NCBI GenBank assembly: GCA_900318035.1
Contig: ONJC01000018.1
Span: 1 to 50,601, forward strand
Direction of reading: 5' to 3'
DNA length: 50,601 nucleotides
Source of the DNA: an uncultured Methanobrevibacter sp.
Lineage (GTDB): Archaea; Methanobacteriota; Methanobacteria; Methanobacteriales; Methanobacteriaceae
Shown: positions 8,609 through 17,891 of the stretch, one piece after another
Position numbering within the stretch: the first letter of the stretch is position 1
Layout: each line of letters begins with the position of its first letter
The notes under the pieces: generated by a model
What the model saw: the letters and a program-made list of their open reading frames with translations, nothing else
What the model was told of the DNA's origin: nothing
Database searches by the model: none
Translations under genes and position numbers: made by a program

Positions 8609-9460
8609 ATGAAAGTTGGTAAAGGTATTGTAAAAAAATATTCCAGAGAATATAACCGGACATTGAAAAATGGTGAGAGAAAAAAATACACCACCGAACA
8701 GATTCAAATCACAGTACCGAAACATGAAGACATTTACCAGAACAAAGAAGAAGTACTAATCATACCTCATGGAGAAATTGAAAATTTTAAAAATATTACA
8801 GAAGAAAACAAAACACTGAAAATTGCAAACTACTTACATGTTGAGGAAGTGAAGGAATTGGAAAAACAACTAGAAGAGAATTTAAACCCGTCCACATTTG
8901 AATTTCAAAATGAAATTGATGAATTAAAAGCTGAACTTGCTCAAAGAAACTCCCATTTGGCCGAAATGGAAAGCAAATTCAATTCCCTGCATGAGGATAA
9001 CATCAACGATTTAAAAAATGAAAATAACATGATTAAAGACAAACATTCCAAATTGATTATTGAAAATGAAAACCTCAAAACCAAATTCGTTAACATAAAA
9101 ACCGAAAACGAAAACCTCAAAACCAAATATTCAAGCATCAAGGAAGAAAATAAAAACCTAAAAACCAAGTGTTCCGCTTTAAAGGAAGAACATATTTCAA
9201 TTAAAGAAAGCTACAATCAGGTAAGCACAAAATATGATCAATTAAAACAGGAAAATCTAAATACAAAAACAAGTTATGCAGAAATGTATGAACTTAATGA
9301 GGATTTGGAAAAAGATTATGATTCCCTTCGTCTTGAATACAATGATTTAGTTGATAAATACAATGCATTAGAAGAAGAGTTATTCAATATTAAAAATTCT
9401 AAAACTCGTGATGAACTCCTTGCCAACAAAGTTAGAGAATTTATGCTAAGCAGAGGTTAG
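8609..9460 (+). CDS. Coiled-coil protein with 14-residue repeats
   Basis: A 283-residue protein of unknown function. ATG 8609 follows TGAGG with 8-bp spacing. Residues 1-60 are a basic, beta-rich head (KVGKGIVKKYSREYNRTLKN, then ITVPKHEDIY and VLIIPHGEIENF). Residues about 68-275 form a long continuous coiled coil. Within it three near-identical 14-residue units (ENENLKTKFVNIKT, ENENLKTKYSSIKE, ENKNLKTKCSALKE) give two heptads each, encoded at 9062-9187, with weaker copies after them. No signal peptide or membrane helix is visible, so it is cytoplasmic. A structural, DNA-associated or scaffold role is possible. It converges with the zinc-ribbon gene and overlaps its stop by 4 bp. Confidence 0.75.
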   Translation: MKVGKGIVKKYSREYNRTLKNGERKKYTTEQIQITVPKHEDIYQNKEEVLIIPHGEIENFKNITEENKTLKIANYLHVEEVKELEKQLEENLNPSTFEFQNEIDELKAELAQRNSHLAEMESKFNSLHEDNINDLKNENNMIKDKHSKLIIENENLKTKFVNIKTENENLKTKYSSIKEENKNLKTKCSALKEEHISIKESYNQVSTKYDQLKQENLNTKTSYAEMYELNEDLEKDYDSLRLEYNDLVDKYNALEEELFNIKNSKTRDELLANKVREFMLSRG

Positions 9461-9738
9461 AAAGAGTTATAATCATCTTGAAATTCAGGATTCCATCTTT
9501 TTAATCCCGGAATAAACATCGCGGTAATGCCAGTAGCTTGAGTTTCTGGCAATCTAGGATTTTTTTCCATCATTTCTTTTGTTTTTCTGACAATCATTTC
9601 ATTTAGAGTTATATCCGGCTCTGTATATTCTCCATCCTGGAAACAATCTTTACAAAACTCAGGATTTAAACTGCCATCCTTATTAGTTCCGTAATCTTCT
9701 TTTACGATTGGCCTTCCACATGAATTACAAAATCCCAT
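9457..9738 (-). CDS. Small zinc-ribbon protein
   Basis: A 93-residue protein whose N-terminus has the zinc-binding pattern CNSCGRPI and later CKDCF, as in the small 'putative zinc ribbon' family. The rest (LNEMIVRKTKEMMEKNPRLP) is helical with no catalytic motif I can see. Its role is unknown; members of this family are often annotated as transcription-associated without evidence. GGAG lies upstream of ATG 9738. It ends 4 bp inside the end of the convergent coiled-coil gene, and lies just downstream of fae-hps on the same strand, separated by a terminator-like hairpin. Confidence 0.75.
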   Translation of the reverse strand: MGFCNSCGRPIVKEDYGTNKDGSLNPEFCKDCFQDGEYTEPDITLNEMIVRKTKEMMEKNPRLPETQATGITAMFIPGLKRWNPEFQDDYNSF

Positions 9739-9753
9739 AATAAAAACTCCTTT

Positions 9754-9790
9754 TTAAAAAAATAAGAAAATAAATTAGAATAAATCTAAT
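9754..9790 (-). terminator. Terminator after fae-hps
   Basis: On the minus strand ATTAGA/TCTAAT (9790-9785 with 9779-9774, 5-base loop) directly follows the fae-hps stop and is followed by a long T-rich run to about 9754. Confidence 0.65.
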
Positions 9791-11053
9791 CTATTTTTTC
9801 TCTTCAGAATTGCTTTCGTCTTCAGCAATGTTTTCGTCTTCATCCATTGCAAGTCTCATATTGTCTGGGTCAGGTCCGAAGTGTGCCAAGAAGTCCTGAG
9901 CGGATCTTCTTACATCTCTGGAACCGATGATGTATCTGCCTGCAATGATAATATCTGCACCTTTGTCGATTGCTTCTTCGACATTGTCAGGAGTAATACC
10001 ACCAGCTACAGCTACTAAACTGCCAGTGATTTCTTTAATCTTTTCAATGTTACCCCATTCGGTCATTCCTTCAGTATTACCACCATGTTCTTTAATCCAG
10101 GTTTCTAAATCAACATTTCTGTGTAATAATACAATGTCAGGTTTTAAGTCATCAGGTATTGCAGATAATTTTTCTTCGAAGTCTTTAACATTCATCATGT
10201 CAAGGATGGAGTAAATACCTTGTTTTTGAGTTTCATGGATAGCTTTCTTGATGGATTCAAGGGTACCGAGTCCGGAAATAGCTACTGCATCAGCAGTTTC
10301 ATCAGCTGCCATCTTAACTTCAACACGACCAACATCCAAAGTTTTTAAATCAGCAATGATGAATGCATCTGGGCGTAATTCCCTGATTTTTCCAACAACT
10401 CCAACACCGAATTTTTTGACGAGAGGAGTTCCTGCTTCGATAAGTACTCTTTCCTTGTTAGGTAAATCTGCAAGAATTCTTTCCATTACATCCAAATTAT
10501 CCAAGTCAAGTGCAACTTGTAGGTATGGTGGAGCCCAAAGTCTTTGTACTCTGAATCCCATAATTGGGTGAGTTCCACGGTCTTTTTCTGCAAGTACCTT
10601 TTCGATGGATGGGTATCCTTCCATTGCTCTTCTAATAGCTAATTTGGTTGCTCCATAATTATATTGATAGATTTTTCTGAAATCTTTAGCGGATGGATCA
10701 ATGAATACGCTTACATTAATAACCATATCTTCTACGTCTTCTTTTGGAATGTAGCCATCTTCCACTGCATCAGCAACTGCTCTTGCAACAGCAGTTTGTG
10801 CAGGTCCAAATATCTTACTTGCATCTTCTAAATCACCAACAGTTACTTTAGGGATAATTAAAGTAGCTGGTTTGGTCATCAAATTAGGTCTAATTACACT
10901 TGTTAAAGGAGTGTGGCCTACAGAAAGAGTAGATAAACCATTAGCGAAAGCTTGACCAACAGGTCCGTTTTTATCACCAATTAATAAATCGATGTGTGCT
11001 AATTCAGGGCCGTCTCCAATAAGAGCTTCTCCTATTTTATACATTGGGTCCAT
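9791..11053 (-). CDS. fae-hps: Bifunctional formaldehyde-activating enzyme / 3-hexulose-6-phosphate synthase
   Basis: A 420-residue fusion found in methanogens. Residues 1 to about 165 are the Fae domain ([20 protein letters not shown] with the active-site His20, then [11 protein letters not shown]), which condenses formaldehyde with tetrahydromethanopterin. Residues about 170-400 are the Hps domain, a TIM barrel ([39 protein letters not shown]), which interconverts hexulose 6-phosphate with ribulose 5-phosphate and formaldehyde. In archaea lacking the oxidative pentose pathway this supplies ribulose 5-phosphate, and Fae removes the formaldehyde. The C-terminal tail is very acidic. ATG 11053 is chosen because GGAGG precedes it by 7 bp; the frame is open a few codons further up. 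Confidence 0.96.
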   Translation of the reverse strand: MDPMYKIGEALIGDGPELAHIDLLIGDKNGPVGQAFANGLSTLSVGHTPLTSVIRPNLMTKPATLIIPKVTVGDLEDASKIFGPAQTAVARAVADAVEDGYIPKEDVEDMVINVSVFIDPSAKDFRKIYQYNYGATKLAIRRAMEGYPSIEKVLAEKDRGTHPIMGFRVQRLWAPPYLQVALDLDNLDVMERILADLPNKERVLIEAGTPLVKKFGVGVVGKIRELRPDAFIIADLKTLDVGRVEVKMAADETADAVAISGLGTLESIKKAIHETQKQGIYSILDMMNVKDFEEKLSAIPDDLKPDIVLLHRNVDLETWIKEHGGNTEGMTEWGNIEKIKEITGSLVAVAGGITPDNVEEAIDKGADIIIAGRYIIGSRDVRRSAQDFLAHFGPDPDNMRLAMDEDENIAEDESNSEEKK

Positions 11054-11110
11054 TAAATTTCCTCCGTTATAATATAACATTTAATAGTTTATTTTTATTG
11101 ATAAATATAA

Positions 11111-12934
11111 TTATTGGAAGTTAATCCTTCTTGAGATATCCTTAGGTAAAGGCAATTTTCTGAAAGGTTTTCCTTCACATTTCTCATTGATTTGGGCTAT
11201 CAAATCATCTACTGTCATGTCCACTTTTTCACCGGTTTCACGTACTGTTACCTGGAATTTACCGGTTTCGACTTCTTTGTCTCCAACGACAAAAATGTAT
11301 GGAATCCATTCTTTGGCAGCATTTCTGATTTTTTTACCGACACTTTCATCTCTGTCGTCAATGTCTACACGGATGTTTGAGGCGTTGATTTTTTGATATA
11401 ACTCCTCTGCAAATTCCTTGTGAGCATCGCCGACTGTAAGAATTCTTGCCTGAATCGGACTTAACCAGGTTGGCAACATAGGAGCCCTTTCATTGATTTC
11501 CAATGCTGTCTTTTCAAGCATTGCACATAACACCCTTTCAATACTTCCTGTTGGGGAAGTGTGCAGGATTGTTGGATTGTGCTGTTCGCCGTCTTCACCC
11601 AAATAGGTGATGCCGAATCTTTTACCACTTTCAACGTCGATTTGAACTGTTGGATTTTCAATCGGACGGCCTAAAGCGTCAATGTTGGCCAAATCTATTT
11701 TACATACCCAGTAATGATGTCTTTCAGGTAGGATTTCCAAAAGAATAGGTTTGCCGAATTTGCTGGCGATTTCATACATCCATTCCTCATTGTCATCGAA
11801 GAAGTCCTGGGTGGCTCTGAAAATTACTTCAAAGTCAAGGTCCAAATCCTTACCGGTCTGCATACACATGTCAGTCTGACTTGAAAATTCCTCTAAGGAA
11901 GATGGAACATCTGCACAGAATGAATGACAATCCGGCATTGTAAATGCTCTTAATCTTTTAAGACCTACAACTTCACCCTTTTTCTCGAATCTGAAACTGT
12001 ATGTGGAAAGTTCATATATCTTTGCAGGCAAGTTTTTCCAGGTCAGGTATGAATCTGCCATTATTCTGAATGCACCGAAACAGCATGCGAATCTGAGCAT
12101 GAGATTCTTTTTGGTGTCTGTTCTGTATTGTCTTTCACCGAACTTGTATGCGTGCTGGTAAATTGCTTCATTGTCAAGGTCATAAAAGATTGGAGTTTCG
12201 ACAGGCATTGCTCCACGGTCAACAGTTAAATTGTAAACGTAATCGGCCATCAAGTCACGAATCAAACGTCCTTTAGGATACCATCTGAGGTTTCCGACAT
12301 CGGAAGCCGGTTCGTAGTCACAGATTTCCTTTTCCCTCATTAATTTTACGTGTGGAGGTTCGCCCTCATCTGATGCGCCTACTCCAAGTTCATAGTCAAC
12401 CAGCTGTTTGAACGCTCTGTTTTCGAATTTGAAGTCTTCGATTTGGGTGATTTTGTCTCCTTCAAGGATTTGCCAGGTGGAAGGTTTTCTTTCAACTTTC
12501 TTTTCATCCTCATCGGCAGTTATTGTTCTTGAAAGCTCGCTTAACGGATGTCCTTTACAGGAAATCTCAAATGCCTTATACCATCCGAAAGGCACCCTTT
12601 TAACAGTCAAGTTTTCATCGAGAAGTGCCTGTTCAGCATTCTTCAATATTTCAACAGCAACTTTTGGAGAGCTTAATGATGAAGATAAGTGAGCATAAGG
12701 ATATAATACAATATTTTCTGCTTTAACTTGATCATTAGCTTTGATAACTTCTTTAACTAAATTACTAACAATACCTTCTGGATTATTTTCGTCTTCTTTT
12801 TCAACAGCTGTAAATACTACTAAAGAATCGTCAAAGGAGCCTTCTTTTTTAGCTTCTTCGATTTCTTCGGCTACAGGTGTTTTATTTTTTACATTATAAT
12901 TTAAATAATCAGAATGGATTAATAAAATTCTCAT
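11111..12934 (-). CDS. thrS: Threonyl-tRNA synthetase, archaeal type
   Basis: Charges tRNA-Thr. At 607 residues it has the archaeal layout: an N-terminal editing domain of the D-aminoacyl-tRNA deacylase fold ([19 protein letters not shown], residues 1 to about 140), a class II catalytic core ([40 protein letters not shown], motif 3 around [13 protein letters not shown]), and a C-terminal anticodon-binding domain ([17 protein letters not shown]). The start ATG is preceded by GGTGATATA, a typical ribosome site here. It is 57 bp upstream of fae-hps on the same strand and may share a message with it. Confidence 0.97.
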   Translation of the reverse strand: MRILLIHSDYLNYNVKNKTPVAEEIEEAKKEGSFDDSLVVFTAVEKEDENNPEGIVSNLVKEVIKANDQVKAENIVLYPYAHLSSSLSSPKVAVEILKNAEQALLDENLTVKRVPFGWYKAFEISCKGHPLSELSRTITADEDEKKVERKPSTWQILEGDKITQIEDFKFENRAFKQLVDYELGVGASDEGEPPHVKLMREKEICDYEPASDVGNLRWYPKGRLIRDLMADYVYNLTVDRGAMPVETPIFYDLDNEAIYQHAYKFGERQYRTDTKKNLMLRFACCFGAFRIMADSYLTWKNLPAKIYELSTYSFRFEKKGEVVGLKRLRAFTMPDCHSFCADVPSSLEEFSSQTDMCMQTGKDLDLDFEVIFRATQDFFDDNEEWMYEIASKFGKPILLEILPERHHYWVCKIDLANIDALGRPIENPTVQIDVESGKRFGITYLGEDGEQHNPTILHTSPTGSIERVLCAMLEKTALEINERAPMLPTWLSPIQARILTVGDAHKEFAEELYQKINASNIRVDIDDRDESVGKKIRNAAKEWIPYIFVVGDKEVETGKFQVTVRETGEKVDMTVDDLIAQINEKCEGKPFRKLPLPKDISRRINFQ

Positions 12935-12996
12935 TATATCACCATATATTATGATTTAAATTTTATTTTTAATATTATATAAAATTAGGTAATGAT

Positions 12997-13122
12997 TTAA
13001 AAATAATTCAATTTCTCTCTAGATGTATAAGTCATGAGCCCATTGGCGGTGTCTTTTCCATAGGTTTCATGAAATTTAATATCCGGTGCAATAAAATGAC
13101 ATTTTTTATATCCATATAGTAT
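12997..13122 (-). pseudogene. Possible remnant of a coding sequence, unknown family
   Basis: The otherwise empty 314-bp gap between thrS and cfbB contains, on the minus strand, an open stretch reading GYKKCHFIAPDIKFHETYGK and on to LMTYTSREKLNYF before a TAA at 12999-12997. Upstream in another frame the peptide VKASFKYY can be read, as if a single-base frameshift separates two pieces of an old gene. No start codon or ribosome site fits. It may be a decayed transposase or hypothetical gene, or chance. I cannot name a family. Confidence 0.25.
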
Positions 13123-13217
13123 TTAAATGAAGCTTTAACAGAGCATTTTAGGACTTAGTGACAGTTCGGTTCTGAAGTTTTTTTGAAATGGCGCCATATC
13201 CCAAATTTAAAAAACAA

Positions 13218-13225
13218 TTTATATA
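13218..13225 (+). promoter_or_regulatory. TATA box of cfbB, probably leaderless
   Basis: TTTATATA is centred about 27 bp before the ATG at 13249, which places the transcription start at or next to the start codon. No ribosome site is present in between. Confidence 0.5.
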
Positions 13226-13248
13226 ACCATAATATATAATCTATAATT

Positions 13249-14604
13249 ATGAGAATTATTTTAGCAGGAACCGGCAGTGCGGTCGGAAAGACAACAATAG
13301 CTACCGGAATAATGAAAGCGTTAAGTGAAAAATATAATGTGCAGCCATTTAAAGTTGGACCAGACTACATAGACCCTTCCTATCACACCTTAGCAACTGG
13401 AAATACTTCCAGAAACCTGGATTCATTTTTTATGAAGGAAGGACAGGTCAGGGACTCATTTTTAAAGGGAATGCAGGGAAAAGACATAGCAGTTATTGAA
13501 GGCGTTCGAGGATTATATGAGGGAATTGATTCCATCAATGATATAGGAAGCACCGCCAGTGTTGCAAAAGCCCTAAACGCTCCTGTTATTTTAATCATAA
13601 ACTCAAGAAGCCTTGTTAAAAGTGCGGCCGCTCTGGTATTGGGTTTCAAAAGCCTTGACCCTGAAATCAACATTGCCGGAGTCATCCTAAATAAGGTGAA
13701 AAATGAAGCACATTATCAAAAGACAAAGCGTTCCATTGAAGAGCTGACAGACACAGAAGTCATTGGCGGAATTGTGCGTGACAACAACATTTCAATTGAA
13801 CAGAGACATTTGGGTCTTGTTCCTGCTGTCGAAAGGGAAAATTCCCTAAAATTCATTGACATCTGGTCCAAAACAATCAAGGAATCAATCGATTTGGACC
13901 GCCTTGTTGAAATTGCAAAAGGCGCACCTAAAATCACCTCCAACATCGTTCCAATCTGGAATAAGCTAAACAGGCAGCCAGTCAAGATTGGCGTTGCATA
14001 TGATGAGGTTTTCAACTTTTATTACAAGGAAAATATCGAAGCGTTAGAAGCCAACAATGCCAAAATAGAATACTTCTCACCGCTAAATGATGAAAACCTG
14101 CCTGACATTGACGGCCTTTATATCGGCGGAGGATATCCTGAACTCTTCTCAAAACAGCTTTCACAAAACAGGACAATGCTTTCAGACATCAAACAGTTCC
14201 ATCTGGAAAACAGACCAATATTTGCGGAATGCGGAGGCCTCATGTATCTGATGAACTCCATCCATGACGACAAGGTGGTTGATGTCTATCCGTATAAGTC
14301 AATCCTGACAGACCGTGTACAGGCACTGAAATATACTATTGCAGAAGTGACACAGGACAACATCATCTCCAAAAAGGGCGAAAGGTTCCATGGTCATGAG
14401 TTCCACTACTCAAAAGTCCTTGTCGATGCAAACAACATCAGACATGACATGGCTTTCAATATATTGAGGGGAAAGGGATCCTACAACAACCAGGACGGAT
14501 TCATGGAAAAAAATACCCTTGCAAGCTATGTCCACACTCATGTAGCTGCAATGCCTAACTTTGGAGGAAACCTTGCAATATCATCTTTAGAGCTCGGAGG
14601 ATAA
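13249..14604 (+). CDS. cfbB: Ni-sirohydrochlorin/cobyrinic acid a,c-diamide synthase
   Basis: ATP- and glutamine-dependent amidation of the a and c acetate side chains of a tetrapyrrole. The CbiA/CfbB family serves both cobamide and coenzyme F430 synthesis in methanogens, acting on Ni-sirohydrochlorin in the latter. The 451-residue protein has a dethiobiotin-synthetase-like ATPase domain with P-loop [10 protein letters not shown] (residues 7-16) and [11 protein letters not shown], and a C-terminal class I glutaminase domain with GGGYPELF and the nucleophile Cys328 in [10 protein letters not shown]; the final conserved His is in [10 protein letters not shown]. Probably leaderless. The gene ends one base before the ATG of the following membrane protein, whose ribosome site GGAGGA lies inside its last codons, so the two are translationally linked. 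Confidence 0.93.
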   Translation: MRIILAGTGSAVGKTTIATGIMKALSEKYNVQPFKVGPDYIDPSYHTLATGNTSRNLDSFFMKEGQVRDSFLKGMQGKDIAVIEGVRGLYEGIDSINDIGSTASVAKALNAPVILIINSRSLVKSAAALVLGFKSLDPEINIAGVILNKVKNEAHYQKTKRSIEELTDTEVIGGIVRDNNISIEQRHLGLVPAVERENSLKFIDIWSKTIKESIDLDRLVEIAKGAPKITSNIVPIWNKLNRQPVKIGVAYDEVFNFYYKENIEALEANNAKIEYFSPLNDENLPDIDGLYIGGGYPELFSKQLSQNRTMLSDIKQFHLENRPIFAECGGLMYLMNSIHDDKVVDVYPYKSILTDRVQALKYTIAEVTQDNIISKKGERFHGHEFHYSKVLVDANNIRHDMAFNILRGKGSYNNQDGFMEKNTLASYVHTHVAAMPNFGGNLAISSLELGG

Positions 14605-14605
14605 A

Positions 14606-15667
14606 ATGAAGCTTGAAAAACTAGATTTCTTTCAGCCGCTTATTGTGGTAGTTGCAATTCTTGCTTTTCTTTTGATGGGATATATAGGTTCATTCAACTA
14701 CCGGTTCGAAGACCCGATTAACTCACAGGTAATTCTGACAGTCATTTTCGCCTGTATCGTCTTCAGTGCAAGCGCACTGTTTATAAAGTTTAAAGTCAGT
14801 GCTGAAAATACAAGAGAAGTCAGTTTCCTATCAGAAAAACTGGTATTAACACTAACCATAATAGCTTTGGGCCTTCAAACCCTGAATCTGGTACTGATTG
14901 GAGGAATTCCACTTTTAAGCAGTACCCTGAAAGCAAACGCAACAACAAACATCTGGAGAATAGCCTACCCTCTGTTTTTGATAATGATTAACATTTTGCT
15001 TGCAAAGTATTATGATAAAAAATATCTGCTTTTGGTTATTCTTGGAGCCCTGATTTTTGGTCTGAACGGATACAGGACATCAGTTTTGGGAATCCTTGGA
15101 AGCTCATTCATCACACTTTATTATCTTGAAAAAATATCCAGAAAAGTTGGAATCGTTTTTATCGCAATCATCGTGATGGGAATTATGGCAATCGGCTATA
15201 TCGCATCCAAATCTATTGCAACCCAAAGCTGGACATTAAATCCATTGGAACTTATTTTCTACAGGGCAGCATTTACCTTGGAACTGTTTGAAAAAATCAT
15301 TCCTCTTGCCGGAACTACACACGGCCATATCTTAAGCATGATATTCTCATCCGGAAGTCCTAGAACCTTTGTCGGAGAATATGTGATGAAATATACCTTC
15401 TGTGCAACTTCAACAATGTTTGGACCCGTTATGCTAGACTTTGGTTATATCGGCCTTACAGTTCAAATGTTAGTGATGGGACTGCTTTTAGGTTTGATAC
15501 ATAAATTAAAAAAAGGAATCGGTGCCGGCATCTATTCTATGATTTTAACACACACATTGATTTGGATAGAAACCGGACCAACAGACATCATGATTTGGTT
15601 TTTATATCTGATAGGATTTGTTTTAATAATGATTAATTTTAATTATATAAAATTAAACAAAAATTAA
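14606..15667 (+). CDS. Wzy-like oligosaccharide repeat-unit polymerase, membrane protein
   Basis: A 353-residue integral membrane protein with roughly ten hydrophobic helices and an RTSVLGILGSSFITLYYLEK segment after GLNGYRT, as in the oligosaccharide repeat-unit polymerase family. Such proteins join lipid-linked sugar repeats on the outer face of the membrane. It starts one base after the cfbB stop with GGAGG overlapping that gene's end, so it is co-expressed with a tetrapyrrole amidase despite no obvious shared pathway. In a pseudomurein-walled archaeon a role in wall or surface polysaccharide assembly is plausible but inferred. Its last 15 bp overlap the convergent Mrr-like gene. Confidence 0.7.
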   Translation: MKLEKLDFFQPLIVVVAILAFLLMGYIGSFNYRFEDPINSQVILTVIFACIVFSASALFIKFKVSAENTREVSFLSEKLVLTLTIIALGLQTLNLVLIGGIPLLSSTLKANATTNIWRIAYPLFLIMINILLAKYYDKKYLLLVILGALIFGLNGYRTSVLGILGSSFITLYYLEKISRKVGIVFIAIIVMGIMAIGYIASKSIATQSWTLNPLELIFYRAAFTLELFEKIIPLAGTTHGHILSMIFSSGSPRTFVGEYVMKYTFCATSTMFGPVMLDFGYIGLTVQMLVMGLLLGLIHKLKKGIGAGIYSMILTHTLIWIETGPTDIMIWFLYLIGFVLIMINFNYIKLNKN

Positions 15668-16552
15668 TATAATCAAAATAATCAATGAAATAAAGAATAC
15701 GAATGTTCCTTTAATTACAAAATCACTATTTCTATCAGTGTAGAAAGACAAACCATAGGACAGCAGTAATGCTACAACCATCTCAACCAGACCTGTTATG
15801 CCTGCATTCATACCTAAAAGATTTCCTAAAATATAAGCAAGAGCATATGCAATGATTACAACCAGAATAATTAATATAATCGGATTATTAATTAATTTTA
15901 AAAACAAAGGCTGGTAATTTGAGTTTCTTTGGGAACTGTAGTTGTATAAATTTGTCTGTTCGCGTGAAAGACTTCCTACAGAAGATTTGCCCCTATTCAA
16001 CAGGGAAGGTAAACCTCTGGTTTTTGGTTCATCGATCTGTCTGTATAATGAACTCTTATATACGTTAGGATGCGCATCTCTTCTCTGCATTAAATATTCC
16101 ATGTCAGAAGCGTCATATTGATATTCGGAATAATCCTCTTCAATATAAGATGCTCCACCGTCATAAGGAGTATTGTCCAGAGTTGTTTGAGAAGTCCTGT
16201 CCTGATAACGTTTTGCAAGTTCAAGCAGATTATCCCTATCAACCAATTTAATATTTTTCCTGAGCGCATAATTCTTTGCCTGATTGGAAAAATAGGAAGA
16301 GGATACAATAGTCACCTTAGATGCTTTTAAACTCTGCTGGACATCTTCCATTTCTTTTAATACATCAACTCCAATTTCAAAGTCCTTGTCATAGTTTTTA
16401 CATGCTACAACTACTCCAAAATCTCCCATTGTTGTCGGTAGTATAGCATAAATGTCTACGACTTTCTGCGAGGTTTTAAAATTCTTGTAAACCTTGAAAC
16501 CAGAGTCCTCCATTACTTTTGCTATAAAATTTATTAATTGTGGTTTTTCCAA
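15653..16552 (-). CDS. Mrr-like nuclease-fold domain fused to membrane helices
   Basis: A 299-residue protein with an unusual layout. Residues 1 to about 115 resemble the restriction-endonuclease (Mrr-type) fold: FIAKVMEDSGFKVYKNFKTS, VVDIYA (D33), then GVVVACKNYDKDFEIGVDVL with K52. The usual Glu or Gln two residues before the lysine is Ala50, so catalysis may be weak or lost. Residues about 115-225 are a polar, tyrosine- and serine-rich linker. The last ~75 residues form three to four membrane helices (NPIILIILVVIIAYALAYIL onward). Start is TTG 16552 after GGGTGG. Related archaeal membrane-tethered Mrr proteins are known by annotation but not by function. It overlaps the convergent Wzy-like gene by 15 bp. 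Confidence 0.7.
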   Translation of the reverse strand: MEKPQLINFIAKVMEDSGFKVYKNFKTSQKVVDIYAILPTTMGDFGVVVACKNYDKDFEIGVDVLKEMEDVQQSLKASKVTIVSSSYFSNQAKNYALRKNIKLVDRDNLLELAKRYQDRTSQTTLDNTPYDGGASYIEEDYSEYQYDASDMEYLMQRRDAHPNVYKSSLYRQIDEPKTRGLPSLLNRGKSSVGSLSREQTNLYNYSSQRNSNYQPLFLKLINNPIILIILVVIIAYALAYILGNLLGMNAGITGLVEMVVALLLSYGLSFYTDRNSDFVIKGTFVFFISLIILIILIFV

Positions 16553-16648
16553 GTTTCCACCCTTGTGTGTTTTTTCATAGAATACTAATATTATATTTTA
16601 TAATTGAAATTATTATTAAAGTTTTTTATATTGTAACTCAACCTAAAA

Positions 16649-16657
16649 TTATTTAAA
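16649..16657 (+). promoter_or_regulatory. TATA-like element of surE
   Basis: TTATTTAAA lies about 28 bp before the surE ATG; no ribosome site is seen between them, which suggests a leaderless message. Confidence 0.35.
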
Positions 16658-16680
16658 AAAAGAACTGCCTTAATAAATAT

Positions 16681-17457
16681 ATGAAAGCATTAATAAGTAA
16701 TGATGATGGAATAACTGCTTCAGGAATACTGGCTGCGAAAAAAGCAGTTGATGAATTATGTGAAACCTATGTTGTCGCTCCTGAACACCAGCAAAGCGGA
16801 ATAGGTCATGCTTTAACTTTAAATGAACCATTGAGAATTAATGAACGTACTTTAAGGGACGGAAGTAAAGGCTACGGAGTTACCGGAACACCTACCGATG
16901 CGGTAACACTTGCCCTTTTTGAAATCATGGATGAAAAACCGGACATTATGATTTCCGGAATAAATACCGGCTTTAATCTTGGAAAAGCAGAACTTACAAC
17001 CTCCGGAACAATAGGAGCAGCAATTGAGGCTGCAAGCTTTAATATTCCGGCAATTGCCATTTCACAGGAAGTGACACGTGACGACATCAAGTTCGATACC
17101 GGCGAAGTTGAAATTGACTTTGACTTTGCAGGAAAAATGCTTAAAAAAATAGCTAAAATAATATTAAAAAAAGGCTTGCCTGAAGGAATCGATTTGCTGA
17201 ATGTAAATATTCCGGCAAACCCCATAAATGAAGAGTTTGAAGTTGTAACACTTGGAAAAAGAATGTATGTTCCGATAATCGAAAAACGTTTGAACCCCCG
17301 TGAAAAACCGTATTACTGGATTGGCGGTGACCCGTATGAATCAGATGTGCCCGGAACCGATGGTCATGCATTACGCAAATATCAAAAGACTACAGTAACA
17401 CCATTAAAAATAGATTTAACCAGTGATATGAGTCTATTGAAAGAATGGTTAAGTTAA
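16681..17457 (+). CDS. surE: 5'/3'-nucleotidase SurE
   Basis: Metal-dependent nucleoside monophosphate phosphatase, also able to trim short polyphosphates; cytoplasmic. The 258-residue protein starts MKALISNDDGITASGI, with metal ligands D8 and D9, followed by VVAPEHQQSGIGHALTL and the second ligand region SGINTGFNLG, all hallmarks of SurE. The C-terminus has the Pro-rich strand segment near DVPGTDGHAL. No ribosome site precedes the ATG and the message may be leaderless. Monocistronic: a terminator begins at its stop. Confidence 0.95.
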   Translation: MKALISNDDGITASGILAAKKAVDELCETYVVAPEHQQSGIGHALTLNEPLRINERTLRDGSKGYGVTGTPTDAVTLALFEIMDEKPDIMISGINTGFNLGKAELTTSGTIGAAIEAASFNIPAIAISQEVTRDDIKFDTGEVEIDFDFAGKMLKKIAKIILKKGLPEGIDLLNVNIPANPINEEFEVVTLGKRMYVPIIEKRLNPREKPYYWIGGDPYESDVPGTDGHALRKYQKTTVTPLKIDLTSDMSLLKEWLS

Positions 17458-17491
17458 AATACTTATAAGTTTAAATCTTTAAGTATTTTTT
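17456..17491 (+). terminator. Terminator of surE containing its stop codon
   Basis: AAAATACTTA (17456-17465) pairs with TAAGTATTTT (17480-17489), followed by further Ts. The 5' arm begins within the surE stop codon (17455-17457). The same bases form the 3' end of the antisense 47-aa ORF. Confidence 0.65.
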
Positions 17492-17606
17492 CCCTTTCTT
17501 CCCTAAGATTGTTTAAAATTTTTTCATCAGTGCATCCATCTTTTTTTAACTGAGCTATTGTACGAGTAATAGCCTCTAAATTACTTTCTAATTGATTTAT
17601 TGCCAT
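17463..17606 (-). CDS. 47-residue hypothetical protein
   Basis: A short ORF starting ATG at 17606 and reading MAINQLESNLEAITRTIAQL, then KKDGCTDEKILNNLREEREK and ILKDLNL. It is fully helical and amphipathic with heptad-like leucines, and has the codon composition of real genes here rather than of the surrounding A+T-rich spacer. It converges on surE, and its last codons lie in the surE terminator hairpin. No clear ribosome site is visible and no family is recognised; the evidence is length and composition only. Confidence 0.55.
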   Translation of the reverse strand: MAINQLESNLEAITRTIAQLKKDGCTDEKILNNLREEREKILKDLNL

Positions 17607-17681
17607 ACTAATATTTAGAACATTAAAGTATTTAAAGTGCAAACATCAATATAAAAATAGAATATTCAAGGATTTGAAAAA

Positions 17682-17891
17682 ATGAGTCAAAATAAAGAAA
17701 ATGTAAATAAACTTTTTAGACAATTTAAAAATAAGTATGTTAGTGTTGATTTAAGAGATAATAATCAAAGCGAAGGAAAAGTAATTGCTATTGATAATTA
17801 TTTAAATCTTGTCCTTGAAAATGAAAATGGAATTGAAACCATTAAAGGCGGAAATGTGGTATTTGTCAGTTTAAAAGAAGACAAAAAATAG
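17682..17891 (+). CDS. Archaeal Sm-like (LSm) protein
   Basis: A 69-residue protein with the Sm fold: helix VNKLFRQFKNKYVSVDLRD, Sm1-like GKVIAIDNYLNLVLEN, and Sm2-like IKGGNVVFVSL, which matches the IRGxNVxxI pattern. Archaeal Sm proteins form heptameric rings that bind U-rich RNA. This one diverges in the Sm1 loop but keeps the Asp-Asn-Asn/Tyr-Leu-Asn region. It is probably an RNA-binding protein; the RNA targets are unknown. Converges with the methanogenesis marker 12 gene, ending 3 bp from it. Confidence 0.85.
   Translation: MSQNKENVNKLFRQFKNKYVSVDLRDNNQSEGKVIAIDNYLNLVLENENGIETIKGGNVVFVSLKEDKK

Noticed and set aside
12935..13248. Riboswitch in front of cfbB
   Set aside because: The TATA box is 27 bp before ATG, leaving no leader in which a riboswitch could form.
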